48,895 bases of DNA from JABMPO01 sp964539785 (GCA_964539785.1 CAZIJQ010000012.1:1-48895), one strand, 5' to 3'. Counted from the stretch's first letter, positions 37,854 to 45,929 are shown. Notes: a model not told the origin generated them from the letters alone. Numbers and translations: made by a program.

Positions 37854-37877
37854 AATGACGTGCTACAACAGAAATAT

Positions 37878-38309
37878 TTATTGTCTCAACCGATAACAGA
37901 CGCCTTCAATAGCATGCAGAAATTTATCCAGTTGATTTGATGTGTGAAATAGCTGATTAATTTTTACAAAAGTATCAGAGGGATACAGTTCTTCGTCGTA
38001 TTCTCGCAGGAAATTGGATTCCAGCTTAACAATTAGATCACGAAGTACTTGCTTTGGTAAATCCTTACCACGTAGATAATTGATCATCAGATTCAGTGCA
38101 CCTTCGCTGGACATATGAAACAAAGTAATCAAACCCACATCAGATTGACATTTAAAACTCAGGGTGCCATGGTCTTTACCGCGCCCCCATGATAGTTCGT
38201 CGGCTTCCTTTTCACCAAATTCAATTATACGTACACCAATTTTAGTCACTTCTCGACTGCAATTAGCACGCAAATCATCTACGAAATGTTTTTTGTCCCA
38301 TTTTGACAT
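37878..38309 (-). CDS. hypothetical cytoplasmic protein
   Basis: This is a 143-residue soluble protein with no signal peptide or membrane segment. It has an AAGGAAA Shine-Dalgarno 4 bases from the ATG. Charged, mixed alpha/beta character is visible (SWGRGKDHGTLSFKCQ, GLITLFHMSSEGALNLMINYL, DLPKQVLRDLIVKLE). I recognise no family or catalytic motif. It is a single gene bounded by a terminator downstream and a 158-base AT-rich spacer upstream. Confidence 0.7.
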   Translation of the reverse strand: MSKWDKKHFVDDLRANCSREVTKIGVRIIEFGEKEADELSWGRGKDHGTLSFKCQSDVGLITLFHMSSEGALNLMINYLRGKDLPKQVLRDLIVKLESNFLREYDEELYPSDTFVKINQLFHTSNQLDKFLHAIEGVCYRLRQ

Positions 38310-38467
38310 ATAGTTTCCTTGCTCAGGATTAATCTGAAAATGATAAAATAACAGCCGGAAATTACAATTATATATTTTTATAAGAAAGTACCTACAATAA
38401 ATTTAATCTTTACATTAATGATGCATGCTTTGGACATCCAAGCAGATCTGGCAGATAATGATTAACA

Positions 38468-39367
38468 TCAGGATTCTATAATCCGTTTTAGTTCCTCTCT
38501 GAATTCCAGTATTACTTTAACATAATTACGAGAATGATTATAGGCATAGATGGCTTTCCAATTGCGTGATCCCTCAGTATATACATCATTTTTTGGATCA
38601 TAACGATGCTTAATCAGATAATTAGCGACACTTTCCAGCGCGTCATCCCAGTTATATGGATCAAATTGGCCATCGCCATTATGATCACTACCGTAATTAT
38701 TCAAACTGGAAGGTATAAATTGGGCATAACCAATTGCAGCCGCGTAAGAGCCACGAATTTCACCGGGCTCAACCTTATTTTTATTACAATAATCCAGATA
38801 TTGCAATAATTCCTGTTCGGCCCATTTTCTTTTGCGAGGCACATCATGGGCAATAGTATGGAAAACATCCACAACTCGATAATCAGAATGCGACACCCCG
38901 TACATAGATTCTACTCCTACGATAGCCAGCAGTAAATATTCATCAACTCCTGAAGTTTCACTGATTTTATGGACCAGATTGCGATATTTATCATGGAATT
39001 TTTTACCGGCCTGAATCCGTTCTCTGGAAATAAAAATTTTACGATATTTAGTATATGACATCTTTTCAGCCGGGCTATTCCAGCGCCGGGTCACATCATC
39101 AAGGATTTTTGGAGAAGACTTTACAAAACTTTCCAGCAAGCTGATAATGTCCGGGGTAACATCAGCCAGTTGATTGAAAACAGCAGAATACATCCTACGA
39201 GCATCCACATTTGACGTAAGGGTATTTATTATAGTTGTGACCGAGTATTCTTCCAGATGGGATTCAACCATTTCTGATTCACTTAGATTACCAAAAAGGC
39301 TGGTTACAAATATAATTAATGATAGACCCGTATTCTGTCGGCTTACCGAATGGATTCGTTTTTTCAT
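38468..39367 (-). CDS. lytic murein transglycosylase, MltB/SLT_2-like
   Basis: This is a 299-residue protein with an N-terminal hydrophobic export segment (about 13-27). The MltB-type domain has the catalytic Glu153 in VGVESMYG, then GSYAAAIGYAQFIPSSLNNYG, the calcium-loop-like DHNGDGQFDPYNWDDALESVANYL, and NWKAIYAYNHSRNYVKVILEF at the end. The enzyme cleaves the MurNAc-GlcNAc bond with formation of 1,6-anhydro ends, acting in the periplasm. No lipobox cysteine is present, unlike E. coli MltB, so a soluble or membrane-anchored form is expected. It is monocistronic, with a 257-base spacer upstream in which I see no supported gene. Confidence 0.92.
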   Translation of the reverse strand: MKKRIHSVSRQNTGLSLIIFVTSLFGNLSESEMVESHLEEYSVTTIINTLTSNVDARRMYSAVFNQLADVTPDIISLLESFVKSSPKILDDVTRRWNSPAEKMSYTKYRKIFISRERIQAGKKFHDKYRNLVHKISETSGVDEYLLLAIVGVESMYGVSHSDYRVVDVFHTIAHDVPRKRKWAEQELLQYLDYCNKNKVEPGEIRGSYAAAIGYAQFIPSSLNNYGSDHNGDGQFDPYNWDDALESVANYLIKHRYDPKNDVYTEGSRNWKAIYAYNHSRNYVKVILEFREELKRIIES

Positions 39368-39624
39368 AATTATCGGGCGTCTTTTCGCTGATTTTATTTC
39401 ATATGGTTAGCAAAAAATTGTACTGTGTATTTACCGGCATTCAGTACAAACTCAGTACCACAGTGTCCAACTTGATCGACTGTTTGAAGATCATGCTTTT
39501 GTTAATTGATTTTATGGCTGAATATGCAGCAATAATTCAAATTCATTCGTGACTGGCATAACAATTAATTAACAAATAGAGTAACCCGTGCCCCGCGTCA
39601 CAGATTTTAGACAAAGCATATTAC

Positions 39625-40074
39625 TCAATAACTGTTTCGATGATTCAGATACGGTATCTTTACGGCATCTTTTATCTTTGGATAGACTTCCGGCCTGGTA
39701 ACCAGAATGATCTTATCCCGGGGATAGAGGATTGTATCACCATTCGGCACTTGTGATATGCCATTATGTATCGAAACCAGAATCCGCAGGTCAGTTACCG
39801 GAAATTCTATCTCACGCAGCCGTTTACCTGCCCAGGCTGATTTATTACAGATCAATCCCAGGTAAAAATACTGCCCAGTTTCTTCAATCTTAATCGGCAC
39901 TCGCCACTTCAAAACATCATCAAGAGATAAGGCTAAAGCTTGATCGTGGTGCTGTTTTTTTAACTGGTTGGTTCTGATCAAATCAAGCGTACGAACCAGA
40001 TATTCATCAATGATGAACCGGAGATTCCGGGCGATCCAGAACCTGAGTTTCATAAATGGTTTTGTAGCGCTCAT
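39625..40074 (-). CDS. RCK_C (TrkA-C) domain tail of the ClC channel, in a shifted frame
   Basis: The open frame encodes up to 149 residues, but its only ATG lies 68 bases inside the ClC gene and has no Shine-Dalgarno. The meaningful part starts at about codon 23 (DEYLVRTLDLIRTNQLKK). Read directly after the ClC ending RPESPVHH, it restores the usual continuation of ClC proteins. An RCK_C/TrkA-C domain follows (GLICNKSAWAGKRLREIEFP, ILVSIHNGISQVPNGDTIL, DKIILVTRPEVYPKI), which in K+ transporters binds a regulatory ligand. A natural ClC-RCK_C fusion would be about 586 residues. Whether the break is real, programmed or a sequence error cannot be told here. Confidence 0.75.
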   Translation of the reverse strand: MSATKPFMKLRFWIARNLRFIIDEYLVRTLDLIRTNQLKKQHHDQALALSLDDVLKWRVPIKIEETGQYFYLGLICNKSAWAGKRLREIEFPVTDLRILVSIHNGISQVPNGDTILYPRDKIILVTRPEVYPKIKDAVKIPYLNHRNSY

Positions 40075-41386
40075 TACGTGATAATGAAGATTGCACCATA
40101 TAACTGATCATCACCGAAATCATGGTTGGTACAATTAATCCATAACCACCGGTCATTTCAACAGCCATCATCAGTGCAGCGATTGGAACCCGTGCCACAC
40201 CGGCAAAAACGGCCGCCATTCCAACAACTGCAAATGATTGGATATTCAGCTCCAGACCGGGAAAAATCAGGTTGATTACAGAAGCGACTGCAACCCCCAG
40301 CAGCACCCCGGTAAACAGGCTTGGCGCGAAGATCCCGCCCGAAGCCCCGGATCCGATTGTTAATGACATTGCCAGCAATTTTACTATCAGCAATATTAAA
40401 ATCAGAGCCAAACCTACCTGACCATCAAGTATTTGTTGTATCCAACCATAGCCGCCACCAAGAATCTGAGGAAACAGCAATGCCAGCAGCCCAACCAGTA
40501 ACCCTGCGCTGGCGGACTTAATATAAGCCGGTGCATACCAGCGCTTAAATATATCGCGGATACCATAAAACACTTTCGGAATCATCGAACCATAAAGACC
40601 GGCTAAAACTCCTAATATTATAAACCATAATAAATTCAACGGTTCTGAAAATGTTAGATCCGGGGAGATATGGAATATGGGTGTCCAGCCCATAAAAATA
40701 CCATTTATTGCATAAGCGGTAACTGCTGAAATGGTAGTATAAATCATCATCCGGGCTTCAAATTCCATCCCGAAATACAAAACCTCGATAGCAAAAATGG
40801 CAGCCCCGAATGGCGATCGAAATATGGCTGCAATTCCGGCTGCCAAACCGGCCAGTACCAGCAAGCGCCGATCACGATCACTTAATTTCTGACTGCTGGC
40901 TATTATCGATGCCAGTCCGGCGCTGATTTGAGCCATGGGTCCCTGTCGGCCGGCAGCGCCACCTGAGCCAATTGTCAACGCGGAAGCAATTGCCTTAATA
41001 ATCGGAACCCGTGCTCGAATTTTCCCACCATTATGATGATAAGCCTGGATTACGGCACCGGTACCGGCACCTTCGGTTTCCGCTGCAAACCGATAAACCA
41101 GCCAACCTGATAGAAATGCGCCAAACGTCGTCGACACAGGAATCAGCCAGCGCCCGGAACCACCGATGTATTCAATAGTGTTTTGCCCTTCAGAAGGAAG
41201 TCCCGGAGGGGAATAATCGGCAAATAAGTTCAGGAATATGTAACTGGTAAAATGTACCATCCCATTAAAGATCAGCGAGGCAACAGCGCCAAGAATCCCA
41301 ATTAGAACGCAGTACCACACCATACGGGTTATATATAACTGCCAGTCCTGAGACGAAATTGTATTGTGATGTAAATTATTATTCAT
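40007..41386 (-). CDS. ClC-family chloride channel/transporter, probably 3'-interrupted
   Basis: This is a 459-residue, multi-helix ClC protein. Selectivity-filter motifs are SGGAAGRQGPMAQI (about 141-154), SGGIFAPSLFTGVLLG, and GAGTG at 106-110 in place of GSGIP. The position of the gating glutamate (E148 of ClC-ec1) is Gln148, encoded by CAG. The proton-pathway glutamate position reads IEVLYFG (Val after Glu201). Both changes argue for a passive, uncoupled anion pathway rather than H+/Cl- exchange. The frame stops at two consecutive TGA codons right after SPVHH, where homologues continue, and an RCK_C tail follows in the +1 frame. It is downstream of a universal stress protein gene. Confidence 0.92.
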   Translation of the reverse strand: MNNNLHHNTISSQDWQLYITRMVWYCVLIGILGAVASLIFNGMVHFTSYIFLNLFADYSPPGLPSEGQNTIEYIGGSGRWLIPVSTTFGAFLSGWLVYRFAAETEGAGTGAVIQAYHHNGGKIRARVPIIKAIASALTIGSGGAAGRQGPMAQISAGLASIIASSQKLSDRDRRLLVLAGLAAGIAAIFRSPFGAAIFAIEVLYFGMEFEARMMIYTTISAVTAYAINGIFMGWTPIFHISPDLTFSEPLNLLWFIILGVLAGLYGSMIPKVFYGIRDIFKRWYAPAYIKSASAGLLVGLLALLFPQILGGGYGWIQQILDGQVGLALILILLIVKLLAMSLTIGSGASGGIFAPSLFTGVLLGVAVASVINLIFPGLELNIQSFAVVGMAAVFAGVARVPIAALMMAVEMTGGYGLIVPTMISVMISYMVQSSLSRNERYKTIYETQVLDRPESPVHH

Positions 41387-41446
41387 ACGCTGTTTTCTAT
41401 ATTTAAAATTACCAATCCGATATAGCTGAAATCAGTATAATATTGT

Positions 41447-42331
41447 TTATTTTACAATTAAAATCGGACTATCACTTTTACCCATAACGCTGACTGGTTT
41501 ACTGCCTACGAAGAATTTTTTAATGGGATTTTTACTTGAAATTCCCATAATTGTGATATGATTTTCGCCCGCCATAGCCACAATTGTTTCCACCGGATCA
41601 CCGACCTTTAAATGCCGCTGATATTTGACACCAGCTTCCTCAAGGTATTTGCAGGCTTGATCAGATGCGCCACGATACCCGGCGCCAAAACGTTGTCGCT
41701 TGGAAACAGTCAGAACATCTACTTCCAGTTTATAGGCTTTGGCAATTGTTATACCAAAATCAACTGCTTTTTTAGTGCCTTTTGAATCATCTACCGCCAG
41801 TAACACTCGATATAATTTATTAAAATCGATTTGTTTGACCACTAAAATGGAACTATCAATGTACTGAACCAGATCATGCGCCATACGCCGTTTCTGGCTA
41901 CCACCGATAATTGTTACATCATAGGAATGTTTCTGAACCTCATCGCGGAGTTCGGCTATCGTTTCACCAAATCTCAGGATCAGATTGACCTGCTTACAGA
42001 ATACTCCTTCCAGATTGATTTCACCCCGTGTGCCAGCCCTTTTAACCAACAATTTTTTTTGAAATCCGGCATCACAACTTTCCGGACTGATAAATTTATA
42101 GTCTTTCAGATAATCAAAAGCCCATTCCAGCACCGAAATTGCCGGTTGATCAAAATTCCAGCGTTCCATTGACTCCTGTGCCAGACGAACCTGATCGCGA
42201 GTAAATGAGCTGGATTTCGGGCTTACACAGGCGATGGTTACGCAAGCTTTGAATGCTCGCGCAATTTCCAAACCGATTTTTAAGGTCGCTGCGGAATATT
42301 CCTTACTGGATATTGCAATTAATAATCTCAT
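41447..42331 (-). CDS. universal stress protein, tandem UspA domains
   Basis: This is a 294-residue cytoplasmic protein with a GGGGGAA Shine-Dalgarno. Two Usp-like units are present: 1-150 (MRLLIAISSKEYSAATLKIGLEIARAF, ending DSSILVVKQ) and 152-294 (YRVLLAVDDSKGTKKAVDFGITIAKAY, ending SDSPILIVK). The ATP-loop motif of unit 2 appears degenerate (MGISSKNPIKKFFVGSKP), so nucleotide binding is uncertain. Usp pairs next to transporters often regulate ion transport or stress tolerance. Here the neighbours are an SLC13 carrier and a ClC channel. Confidence 0.9.
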   Translation of the reverse strand: MRLLIAISSKEYSAATLKIGLEIARAFKACVTIACVSPKSSSFTRDQVRLAQESMERWNFDQPAISVLEWAFDYLKDYKFISPESCDAGFQKKLLVKRAGTRGEINLEGVFCKQVNLILRFGETIAELRDEVQKHSYDVTIIGGSQKRRMAHDLVQYIDSSILVVKQIDFNKLYRVLLAVDDSKGTKKAVDFGITIAKAYKLEVDVLTVSKRQRFGAGYRGASDQACKYLEEAGVKYQRHLKVGDPVETIVAMAGENHITIMGISSKNPIKKFFVGSKPVSVMGKSDSPILIVK

Positions 42332-42374
42332 GATGGTGTTCCCCCATCACTATTTAATTTAGCATTGAGTGCTC

Positions 42375-43775
42375 TCAAAACCATAATCTCCAATAAGTAT
42401 TGGCATAAATAATCAGGATTAGCATACTAATCAATCCGACTTTCCAGCCGGCTTTAAAAAAGTCTTTGGCACGGACCAGTCCACTGGAATAAATAATGGC
42501 ACAGACCGGTGCCGCAACTGCCGTGAAAAATCCAAAAGCTGATGCTATTGCGGTGAGTAATCCCTGGTGGATCAGGTTATCGCCCATGTGGAGGGTTATT
42601 GGTCCCAGGACAGCCACCGTCGCCGAACCTGACAAAGTATTGGCCATGGCGGTAGTCATGGTAACGATTACAATATCAGCTAAAAACCCCAGAGGTTCGA
42701 CTCCGCTGGTCAACAAATTCACTAATCCATTGGCAAGCCAGAGGGCTGCTCCGGTGGAACGCATATAAGTACCTAATACGATAGTTGCCCCAAAAAGTAT
42801 AATAACGCCCCAATGAGTATTTCGATTGATATCATCCCATTTTACCAGACCAAAAATGATAAATAACATCACGCCCGTCAAGGCAATCGTACCTAAACCA
42901 AACCTGGTTGAGAAAAATATCCACCCCAGAAATACCAGAAAAAAAATAAACAAACCTCCCAGCTCCCGGAAAGTAATGGCGCCAGCCCGGGCGACTTGTA
43001 CTTTTAATTTCCGAATTCCACTGTCTAAAACAACGTAGCTGGTTGAAAAACTGGTCAATAAAATAACTGCGACTATCGGCACCAGAATAATAACCAACGG
43101 ATAGACATACAACATCCAGTGGGCGTATGATATATTTCCAATTCCCGATTCATTTAAATAATTGAGCATAATAACATTTCGACCTGCTCCCGAAGGGGTT
43201 CCAATGGATCCAACCAGCGCCCCATAAGCAATGGAAAATAGCAGAATGGCTGCCAATCCGCGACTTTTTTCAACATCCCTGGATGTAAACCGCACCAGCG
43301 TCATCCCAATTGGCAGCATTAAAGCGGCCACTGTATGACCACCAACAAATGAAGATAACAATGCCGAAATAACCGTAAATCCAATGACAACATTACGAGT
43401 TTTGGTTCCGGTTAATTTGATAATCCCCAGAGCGATACGGACATCCCACCCTTGTTTAACAATTGCCACGGCCAACATGAGGGAACCCATTATGAAAAAT
43501 ACCGCATCATTCATAAAGGCATGGGCAATTTCGTTGGGTTTATCGATGCCAAAATAGGTCATGGATACAATTATGAATAACGCAGTAGCCGGCAAGGGAA
43601 TAGGTTCGGTAATAACCAACAGCAGCGTAATTATAACAATGATTATCAGATGGTGCGCTTCAATCGAGAGCCCTTGAGGAGTTGGCAGAGCAAATAAGAT
43701 AATACCGATAATTATGGCAAAGATCAGCCAGCGGGATCGGGTAACCCAGAATAATAACGCGCGCAGAAAATTCAA
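42375..43775 (-). CDS. SLC13/DASS-family anion symporter with altered SNT motifs
   Basis: This is a 466-residue membrane protein starting at a TTG that overlaps the rpiB stop by 3 bases. It has about 11-12 transmembrane helices. DASS landmarks are ITEPIPLPATAL at about 55-66, GSIGTPSGAGRNVIML at 189-204, and the C-terminal AAVAAPVCAIIYSSG-like segment. The two Ser-Asn-Thr substrate/Na+ motifs of the family are changed: SFVGGHTVAALMLP (about 142-155) and ANTLSGSATVAVLGP (378-391). Substrate and coupling ion are therefore uncertain. Typical substrates are dicarboxylates, sulfate or phosphate. Its coupling to rpiB and rpe suggests carbon metabolism. Confidence 0.85.
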   Translation of the reverse strand: MNFLRALLFWVTRSRWLIFAIIIGIILFALPTPQGLSIEAHHLIIIVIITLLLVITEPIPLPATALFIIVSMTYFGIDKPNEIAHAFMNDAVFFIMGSLMLAVAIVKQGWDVRIALGIIKLTGTKTRNVVIGFTVISALLSSFVGGHTVAALMLPIGMTLVRFTSRDVEKSRGLAAILLFSIAYGALVGSIGTPSGAGRNVIMLNYLNESGIGNISYAHWMLYVYPLVIILVPIVAVILLTSFSTSYVVLDSGIRKLKVQVARAGAITFRELGGLFIFFLVFLGWIFFSTRFGLGTIALTGVMLFIIFGLVKWDDINRNTHWGVIILFGATIVLGTYMRSTGAALWLANGLVNLLTSGVEPLGFLADIVIVTMTTAMANTLSGSATVAVLGPITLHMGDNLIHQGLLTAIASAFGFFTAVAAPVCAIIYSSGLVRAKDFFKAGWKVGLISMLILIIYANTYWRLWF

Positions 43776-44215
43776 ATGGAACGGTCTAACTTATCGATTC
43801 GGTTTTGATGACGACCACCGGCAAATGGTTCATTTAACCAGATATTAATTACCTGCAGGGCGCGGTTAATCTCAATAAACCGTGCCCCCAGCGACAGCAC
43901 ATTAGCATTATTATGCTGGCGGGATAACTTGACTATTTCATCAGACCCGTCATAAAAGACGGCAGCACGCACCCCTTTTTTCCGGTTGGCGGCCATTGCT
44001 TCTCCTTGTCCAGAACCCCCAAGAATAATCCCCATGCTTTCCCGGTCTCTGGCAACAGCTTCAGCCACTGGAAATATCTTATCCGGATAATCATCCTTAA
44101 GATCATAATTCACCGCACCCAGATCTTCCACCAGATAACCATTAGCCAGCAAATGCTCCTTGATCGCTTCCTTTAAAGTATAACCGGCATGATCCGAACC
44201 AAGATAAATTTTCAT
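43772..44215 (-). CDS. rpiB: ribose-5-phosphate isomerase B
   Basis: This is a 147-residue enzyme of the RpiB/LacAB family, interconverting ribose-5-P and ribulose-5-P. The ATG at 44215 gives MKIYLGSDHAGYTLKEAI. The active-site loop reads GGSGQGEAMAANR with Glu72, resembling the Mycobacterium-type RpiB. That type uses a Glu as base instead of the Cys of the E. coli enzyme. The phosphate/ring-opening His is in RQHNNANVLSLG. The gene is intact left of the assembly gap. A 53-base duplicate of its start follows the gap and is an artefact. If the gap is removed, the start overlaps the rpe stop by one base (TAATG). Confidence 0.95.
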   Translation of the reverse strand: MKIYLGSDHAGYTLKEAIKEHLLANGYLVEDLGAVNYDLKDDYPDKIFPVAEAVARDRESMGIILGGSGQGEAMAANRKKGVRAAVFYDGSDEIVKLSRQHNNANVLSLGARFIEINRALQVINIWLNEPFAGGRHQNRIDKLDRSI

Positions 44216-44217
44216 TA
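44163..44217. repeat. 55-base direct repeat, left copy flanking the gap
   Basis: This stretch is identical over all 55 bases to 44318-44372. It covers the rpiB start and the rpe stop. It is almost certainly the unmerged overlap of two contigs. Confidence 0.97.
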
Positions 44218-44317
44218 NNNNNNNNNNNNNNNNNNNNNNNNNNNNNNNNNNNNNNNNNNNNNNNNNNNNNNNNNNNNNNNNNNNNNNNNNNNNNNNNNNN
44301 NNNNNNNNNNNNNNNNN
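44218..44317. other. assembly gap, exactly 100 N
   Basis: A run of exactly 100 N is the conventional placeholder for a gap of unknown size. It is bounded by perfect 55-base copies of the same sequence, so the true gap is probably absent and rpe and rpiB are contiguous. Confidence 0.99.
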
Positions 44318-44372
44318 ATCGCTTCCTTTAAAGTATAACCGGCATGATCCGAACCAAGATAAATTTTCATTA
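44318..44372. repeat. 55-base direct repeat, right copy flanking the gap
   Basis: This is identical to 44163-44217. Any reading frame drawn from here across the N run is not a real gene. Confidence 0.97.
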
Positions 44373-45041
44373 TTCGACAATCTCTCTTAATCGTTTGATT
44401 GTATCGGTTGGATAAGGAGTTCTGAAAATGGCCGATCCGGCAACCAGATTATCGGCTCCGGCAGCAACAATTTCTACTGCATTATTCAATCCGATTCCTC
44501 CATCAACTTGAATCGAAACCCGTTCCCGCAAACCATTTACTTTCAAAAATCTATCAATCGCTTCGATCCGAACAATTGCAGCCGGGTTAAACGACTGCCC
44601 GCCAAAACCTGGTTCTACACTCATTATCAAAATCAGGTCAACCAATTCCAGTAATGGTTCCACCAATTCCATATTCGTGCCCGGTTTCAGGGTAACTCCA
44701 ACCTGTTTGTCAAAACTCCGGATGTAATCTATAATTTCCTTCGGTTGCCCGGATGCTTCAACATGGAAAGTAATCCCATCGGCACCTGCTTTTGAAAATG
44801 GTTCAATCCAGAACATTGGGTCACAAACCATGAGATGGACATCAAAAAAAGTCTTGGTATACGGACGAATTGATTTAACTACGGCGGGACCAAACGAGAG
44901 GTTAGGTACAAAATGTCCATCCATAATATCCAAATGAATAAAATCGGCCGGGCCACGATCGCAATAGGTTAGAGCGGTCCGCAGGTCAGAAAAATCTGCC
45001 GCTAATAAAGACGGGGCAATCTTTATTCTTGAACCGGTCAT
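44370..45041 (-). CDS. rpe: ribulose-phosphate 3-epimerase
   Basis: This is a 223-residue TIM barrel that interconverts ribulose-5-P and xylulose-5-P. Family motifs are KIAPSLLAADFSDL, the metal-binding HLDIMDGHFVPNLSFGP, FDVHLMVCDP, ILIMSVEPGFGGQSF, QVDGGIG and the phosphate-binding VAGSAIF. Metal His and Asp ligands are all present. It begins the rpe-rpiB-SLC13-usp-ClC run and joins the non-oxidative pentose phosphate step with rpiB. The ATG lacks an obvious Shine-Dalgarno. The upstream 351-base spacer (45042-45392) carries repeats and a terminator but no gene. Confidence 0.97.
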   Translation of the reverse strand: MTGSRIKIAPSLLAADFSDLRTALTYCDRGPADFIHLDIMDGHFVPNLSFGPAVVKSIRPYTKTFFDVHLMVCDPMFWIEPFSKAGADGITFHVEASGQPKEIIDYIRSFDKQVGVTLKPGTNMELVEPLLELVDLILIMSVEPGFGGQSFNPAAIVRIEAIDRFLKVNGLRERVSIQVDGGIGLNNAVEIVAAGADNLVAGSAIFRTPYPTDTIKRLREIVE

Positions 45042-45169
45042 CAGGACACAAAATTAGACTTTCGACAATTGAAATTCAAACGGAAAGCCGACAGATAAAA
45101 AGATAGTAAGCAGGCCTACGTAAAAACTACGGCCAGTAAAAAGCGTGAGACGGTGAAACTTAGGGGATG

Positions 45170-45209
45170 AGGTGCTGGGGTGCGGAGGAGTTCTGGAGTG
45201 CTGGTGCAG
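45170..45209. repeat. degenerate GTGCTGGA-type minisatellite
   Basis: Units related to ctggagtg occur about five times with changes (ggtgctgggg, tgcggaggag, ttctggagtg, ctggtgc). They look like an eroded tandem array. A gtgaga-like stretch precedes it. Confidence 0.4.
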
Positions 45210-45215
45210 AGCATC

Positions 45216-45248
45216 AACCTTGCGTAAGTTTCAAACTTTCGCAAGGTT
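45216..45248. repeat. 33-base REP-like palindrome
   Basis: AACCTTGCG-T-AAGTTT-C-AAACTT-T-CGCAAGGTT is symmetrical apart from one pair. Similar CCTTGCGAA...TTCGCAAGG palindromes are dispersed in Bacteroidetes-group genomes. It lies in the spacer between rpe and the oxidoreductase operon. Confidence 0.7.
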
Positions 45249-45266
45249 TTAGATACTTTTTCACTA

Positions 45267-45290
45267 GTTGCATCGCTCCGGCGTTGCAAC
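45267..45290. repeat. second REP-like palindrome
   Basis: GTTGCATCGC-TCCG-GCGTTGCAAC has a 10-base stem with one mismatch and a 4-base loop. It is 18 bases from the preceding palindrome, forming a small palindrome cluster. Confidence 0.6.
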
Positions 45291-45329
45291 CTCATTAGCG
45301 TTACACAGTGTAGCAGTGTTGCGAGAAAT

Positions 45330-45369
45330 AAAAAAAAAGCGCCACTACCCGTTGGTTTTAGCGCCTTTT
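45330..45369 (-). terminator. intrinsic terminator of the 2-oxoacid oxidoreductase operon
   Basis: On the minus strand AAAAGGCGC pairs with GCGCTTTTT (one G-T), with possible inner CTA/TAG and CC/GG pairs and a long T run. It lies 24 bases past the gamma-subunit stop. Confidence 0.75.
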
Positions 45370-45392
45370 CAGATTTCTTTAACACGGAAAAA

Positions 45393-45929
45393 TCAGGAAA
45401 CCAGTTCCGCACCTTTTTTCAGTGCTTTTTCATTCAACGGTATCAATTTATGGTGACGTTCCGGCAGGACACTATACAGTGCTTTCGCGGCTGATTCCGG
45501 TTTTATGACATTCTTGGCATTCAAAAAAGCACCCAGCATAACCAGGTTGGCAACTTTCTGATTCTTTAATTCAATGGCTGCTTTTGCTGCCGGTACTTCA
45601 ATGATTGTGATATCGGTGCGAGTCGGCGGATTAAGAATCGCTTCTTTTTCATACATCAGTAATCCGCCCGGTTTGACGGCGCTTTCAAACTTATCCAATG
45701 AGGGCTGATTGAAAATGATCACCGAATCAAATTTGGAAACGATGGGCGAGCTGATTGGTTCGTCACCATTGATAACGATGCAGTTAGCAGTACCACCGCG
45801 CATTTCCGGGCCATAACTGGGCATCCAGGTAACTTCCTGATCCTCGATCACCCCGCCGTAGGCTAACAGCATTCCCATGGATAGTACACCCTGTCCCCCA
45901 AAGCCGGCAATGATAGTTTCTTCGGTCAT
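45393..45929 (-). CDS. 2-oxoacid:ferredoxin oxidoreductase, gamma subunit
   Basis: This is a 178-residue subunit from the ATG at 45929, which overlaps the beta-subunit stop by 4 bases and has AGGAGG 10 bases upstream. A longer frame would lie inside the beta gene. The signature is MTEETIIAGFGGQGVLSMGMLLA. Other family motifs are SYGPEMRGGTANC and FDSVIIFNQPSLDKF. It takes part in CoA binding and the oxidative decarboxylation of 2-oxoacids to acyl-CoA with reduction of ferredoxin. It is the last gene of the delta-alpha-beta-gamma operon. Confidence 0.94.
   Translation of the reverse strand: MTEETIIAGFGGQGVLSMGMLLAYGGVIEDQEVTWMPSYGPEMRGGTANCIVINGDEPISSPIVSKFDSVIIFNQPSLDKFESAVKPGGLLMYEKEAILNPPTRTDITIIEVPAAKAAIELKNQKVANLVMLGAFLNAKNVIKPESAAKALYSVLPERHHKLIPLNEKALKKGAELVS

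Noticed and set aside
39393..39497. 35-codon open minus-strand stretch (GTEFVLNAGKYTVQFFANHMK)
   Set aside because: It has no start codon or ribosome site and no recognised match. A run this short is expected by chance.
40003..40015. prfB-like programmed +1 frameshift at CAT TGA
   Set aside because: No upstream Shine-Dalgarno-like stimulator is evident, and an indel error explains the data as well. Kept only as one option in the finding on the split channel.
44318..44380. Apparent 202-residue protein reading through the N run into rpiB
   Set aside because: It starts in the duplicated rpiB fragment in a different frame and crosses 100 N. It is an artefact of the gap.
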